Below, one piece after another: positions 61,523-64,000 of a DNA stretch of 64,000 bases. The first letter of the stretch is position 1. Every line of letters begins with the position of its first letter. The notes below the pieces were generated by a model, which worked only from the letters and a program-made list of their open reading frames with translations, ran no database searches and was not told where the DNA came from. Position numbers and translations under genes: made by a program. Source of the DNA: Streptomyces caeruleatus (lineage in GTDB: Bacteria > Actinomycetota > Actinomycetes > Streptomycetales > Streptomycetaceae); the NCBI RefSeq assembly GCF_001514235.1, contig NZ_KQ948941.1, positions 91,777 through 155,776 of the forward strand, given 5' to 3'.

Positions 61523-62710
61523 CTTCACGCACACCACCTGCTTCAGCTTCGCCACGACCTCCACGAGGTCCCGCTGCTGTTCGATGACCTGCTCGATCGG
61601 CTTGTAGGCGCCCGGGATCTCGTCCACGACACCGGAGTCCTTACGGCACTCCACGCCCCGCGTCTGCTCCTCCAGGTCCTTCGTCGAGAACCGCCGCTTG
61701 GCCGCGTTACGGCTCATGCGCCGACCCGCGCCGTGCGAGGCCGAGTTGAAGGACTTCGGGTTCCCGAGGCCCTTCACGATGTACGAACCCGTGCCCATGG
61801 AGCCCGGGATGATGCCGTACTCGCCGGAGCCGGCCCGGATCGCGCCCTTGCGGGTGACGAGCAGGTCCATGCCCTCGTAGCGCTCCTCGGCCACGTAGTT
61901 GTGGTGCGCGCTGATCTCGGCCTCGAAGGTCGGCCTGGCCTTCTTGAACTCCTTGCGGACCACGTCCTTCAGGAGCGCCATCATGATCGTGCGGTTGTAC
62001 TTGGCGTACTCCTGCGCCCAGAACAGGTCGTTGCGGTACGCCGCCATCTGCGGGGTGTCCGCCACGAAGACGGCGAGGTCGCGGTCGACCAGGTTCTGGT
62101 TGTGCGGGAGCTTCTGGGCCACGCCGATGTGGTGCTCGGCGAGTTCCTTGCCGATGTTGCGGGAACCGGAGTGCAGCATCAGCCAGACGGCACCGGTCGT
62201 GTCCGTGCAGACCTCCACGAAGTGGTTGCCGCCGCCGAGCGTCCCCATCTGCTTCCCGGCGCGCTCCGCACGGAACTTGACCGCTTCCGCGACCCCGTCG
62301 AACCGCCCCCAGAAGTCGTCCCACCCGGCGGTGGCGAACCCGTGCATCCGACCCGGATCCACCGGGTCGTCATGCATCCCCCGCCCCACCGGAATCGCCT
62401 GCTCGATCTTCGACCGCAGCCGCGACAGGTCCCCCGGCAGGTCGTTCGCCGTGAGCGACGTCCGCACCGCCGACATCCCGCACCCGATGTCCACCCCGAC
62501 CGCGGCGGGACACACAGCACCCCGCATCGCGATGACGGACCCCACCGTCGCGCCCTTGCCGTAGTGGACGTCCGGCATGACCGCCAGACCCTTGATCCAC
62601 GGCAGGGTCGCGACGTTGCGCAGCTGCTGCAGGGCGCCTTCCTCGACCGTCGCGGGATCGGTCCACATACGGATCGGAACCTTCGCGCCCGGCATCTCCA
62701 CGTACGACAT
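61517..62710 (-). CDS. rtcB: RNA-splicing ligase RtcB
   Basis: GTP- and manganese-dependent ligase joining 2',3'-cyclic phosphate or 3'-phosphate ends to 5'-OH. Seen: VGVDIGCGMSAVRT with the metal cysteine, GGGNHFVEVC, HSGSRNIGKELAEHH, ISAHHNYVAEE and the SHGAGRRMSRNAA guanylylation-site histidine region. 397 residues. ATG at 62710 after AGAGGA. No RtcR-type regulator or archease is near. Upstream DNA (62711-62790) is AT-rich and probably the promoter. Confidence 0.95.
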   Translation of the reverse strand: MSYVEMPGAKVPIRMWTDPATVEEGALQQLRNVATLPWIKGLAVMPDVHYGKGATVGSVIAMRGAVCPAAVGVDIGCGMSAVRTSLTANDLPGDLSRLRSKIEQAIPVGRGMHDDPVDPGRMHGFATAGWDDFWGRFDGVAEAVKFRAERAGKQMGTLGGGNHFVEVCTDTTGAVWLMLHSGSRNIGKELAEHHIGVAQKLPHNQNLVDRDLAVFVADTPQMAAYRNDLFWAQEYAKYNRTIMMALLKDVVRKEFKKARPTFEAEISAHHNYVAEERYEGMDLLVTRKGAIRAGSGEYGIIPGSMGTGSYIVKGLGNPKSFNSASHGAGRRMSRNAAKRRFSTKDLEEQTRGVECRKDSGVVDEIPGAYKPIEQVIEQQRDLVEVVAKLKQVVCVKG

Positions 62711-62925
62711 ATCGTCCTCTATCCCCCGGAAATCACATACAAGTCTGAAATCGCAAAACCGGCGCCAGGGTCGATGAAAAGGGACAACGGACCGGCGTTC
62801 ACGGCAGTGCGTGCGATACACATTGTCTCCAGGGGTCGCCCCCGCCCGGCAAGCGAATAACCAGCGGGGACACCCACAGACCGGCAACGTGCCGAGCACC
62901 CGGCACCGTCGAGAGGAGCCTGACC

Positions 62926-63795
62926 GTGCAGCGGAAGGCGTATGTATCCGGCGTCGCCGCGCTCCTCGTGGCGCTGCTGGCCGGCTGCACCGGCAGTTCC
63001 GACGACGGCGGCACGACCGACGACTCCAACCCGGGCGACGCCGGTACGGCGACGGCGGCGGCCGAGCCCGGCCGGTACGCCACGCTGCCCGAGCCGTGCG
63101 GTGCCGCCGGCCAGGAGATGCTCGACCTGCTGCTGCCCGGCATCAAGCAGCTGACGGACGAGGACCAGCGCGAGAAGGCGTACGAGGGCACGCCGACGAT
63201 CACCTATGACACCGACCGCAAGGCCGGTTGCCGTTGGAAGGCCGAGTCGGCCGACGCCACGGACCGTCTGTCCGTCGACTTCTCGCGTGTGGTGTCGTAC
63301 GACACGGCGGTCAGCGACGACAGCGAGGCGGAGCAGCTGTTCGCGGCCCGGCAGGAGAAGGCCGACCTGCCCGAGCCGACGAGCTCCGGGAGCGACGACG
63401 AGGGCACTGCCTCCGCCGACCCGAGCGGCTCGCTCTCCTCTTCGGCCTCGCCCTCGACGTCCGCGTCCTCTTCCTCCCCTTCGCCCTCTTCGTCGCCTTC
63501 GTCTTCGTCTTCCGACTCCTCCTCCACTCCGTCCGACGGCACGACCCCGGCCGAGCTCCAGCCCCGCGTCCTCGACGACCTCGGCGACGAGGCGTTCCTC
63601 GACGACGAGCTGAGCAGCTCCGGTTCGACGGCTCAGCAGCGCACGGTGACTGTGGCGTTCCGCACGTCCAACGTGATCGTGACGATCGAGTACGAGGAGC
63701 AGCCGGCGACCGTCGGCGCGGTCCCGGACAGTGCGGAAATGCAGGACAGGGCGCGGAAACTGGCGGCACAACTGGCCGACGCGCTGGCGGAGTAG
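62926..63795 (+). CDS. DUF3558-like lipoprotein with Ser-rich linker
   Basis: 289 residues: lipobox LLAGCTGS near residue 20, an extracellular domain (RYATLPEPCGAAGQEMLDLLLPG ... KAGCRWKAES, two cysteines likely bonded), a long Ser/Pro/Asp linker at about residues 153-208, then a final domain RVLDDLGDEAFLDDELSSS ... TVTVAFRTSNVIVTIEY. The two-part DUF3558 fold is split by the linker. Linker codons use TCT and TCG freely, unlike neighbours. GTG at 62926 with GGAG seven bases upstream. Function unknown. Confidence 0.78.
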   Translation: MQRKAYVSGVAALLVALLAGCTGSSDDGGTTDDSNPGDAGTATAAAEPGRYATLPEPCGAAGQEMLDLLLPGIKQLTDEDQREKAYEGTPTITYDTDRKAGCRWKAESADATDRLSVDFSRVVSYDTAVSDDSEAEQLFAARQEKADLPEPTSSGSDDEGTASADPSGSLSSSASPSTSASSSSPSPSSSPSSSSSDSSSTPSDGTTPAELQPRVLDDLGDEAFLDDELSSSGSTAQQRTVTVAFRTSNVIVTIEYEEQPATVGAVPDSAEMQDRARKLAAQLADALAE

Positions 63796-63908
63796 CGCCC
63801 CTCGGTCACCCCGGTACGCCCGAGTGCGACGTAACCGAAACGAGACCACACACCTTCTTCACCGCGTACCGTGGCCCCTCGGACCCGATCCGACCGCAGG
63901 AACCACGA

Positions 63909-64000
63909 GTGTCAGTCATGAGTGAAGGAACCATGCAGCGAGCAGCAGAGCGTAAGCAGCGGAACCGGCGCGACCAGGGCGAGCAGCGGATGAGGGGCGG
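63909..64000 (+). CDS. Start of a gene cut by the right edge
   Basis: About 30 codons, very basic (EGTMQRAAERKQRNRRDQGEQRMRG). Possible starts: GTG at 63909, ATG at 63918 and ATG at 63933 with AAGGA close by. The following domain is beyond the window, so no product is named; a second secreted or membrane protein beside the DUF3558 lipoprotein would be typical. Confidence 0.4.
   Translation, partial: MSVMSEGTMQRAAERKQRNRRDQGEQRMRG

Overview
The window is chromosomal DNA from a Streptomyces or a very close actinomycete. Evidence: very high G+C with G/C-rich third codon positions, frequent GTG and TTG starts, 4-nt GTGA/ATGA stop-start overlaps, a futalosine-type menaquinone block, system II cytochrome c maturation genes, and actinobacterial families (DUF4229, DUF6232, Trypco1, DUF3558). 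I see no rRNA, tRNA or CRISPR array.

Layout. 1-2.6 kb: a 3-ketosteroid dehydrogenase-like flavoprotein cut by the window edge, a LysR remnant and an orphan sugar-binding lipoprotein. 2.7-9.3 kb: fatty-acyl metabolism, with an acyl-CoA ligase, then a thiolase divergent from a long FabG and a MaoC hydratase, closed by a TetR regulator; the order recalls mycobacterial fadA2-fabG4-htdX. 9.3-12.8 kb: two overlapping SPFH membrane proteins and a DUF4229 protein. 12.8-20.7 kb: a GNAT protein, a UdgX-type uracil-DNA glycosylase, and the late menaquinone genes mqnE, ubiX, mqnP and ubiD with an Lrp regulator, a rhomboid protease and an Uma2 protein between them. 20.8-23.8 kb: a DUF6232 membrane protein and a small partner that share a Gly/Asn motif at the C-terminus of one and the N-terminus of the other, then a fungal-type cytosine deaminase overlapping a 2-oxoglutarate oxygenase. 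23.9-31.6 kb: ccsB-resB-ccdA-tlpA, a deacetylase-like lipoprotein, a histidine phosphatase and hemL, linking haem supply with cytochrome c assembly.

32.6-45.7 kb is an accessory and decaying belt. It begins with a possible integrative-element remnant: the integrase tail, flavoprotein, XRE regulator, ATPase, a murA'-'serine hydrolase chimera and a KTSC gene lie between 19-bp near-identical direct repeats 4.3 kb apart. A macrolide-type glycosyltransferase and a minisatellite follow. Next is an alpha-glucoside import operon damaged by at least two deletions (aglR'/'aglE and aglF'/'aglG) whose alpha-glucosidase stays intact. A lipase, a broken thioesterase and a kinase with a broken sensor domain close the belt.

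45.9-50.5 kb holds an intact conflict-type module: a Trypco1 protein coupled to a 1374-residue trypsin/nSTAND NTPase/14-blade WD40 protein. 50.5-64 kb is mostly ordinary metabolism and regulation (M20 peptidase, two-component pair, FMN reductase plus LLM oxidoreductase, DinB-like protein with His-Glu repeats, AraC, quinone oxidoreductase with HxlR, YnfA, SnoaL-like, SDR, RtcB, DUF3558 lipoprotein).

Main points for follow-up are the paired NYYFGD motifs near 21.4 kb, the Trypco1/NTPase module, the possible element with direct repeats, the cluster of deletion scars, and several in-frame coding repeats.
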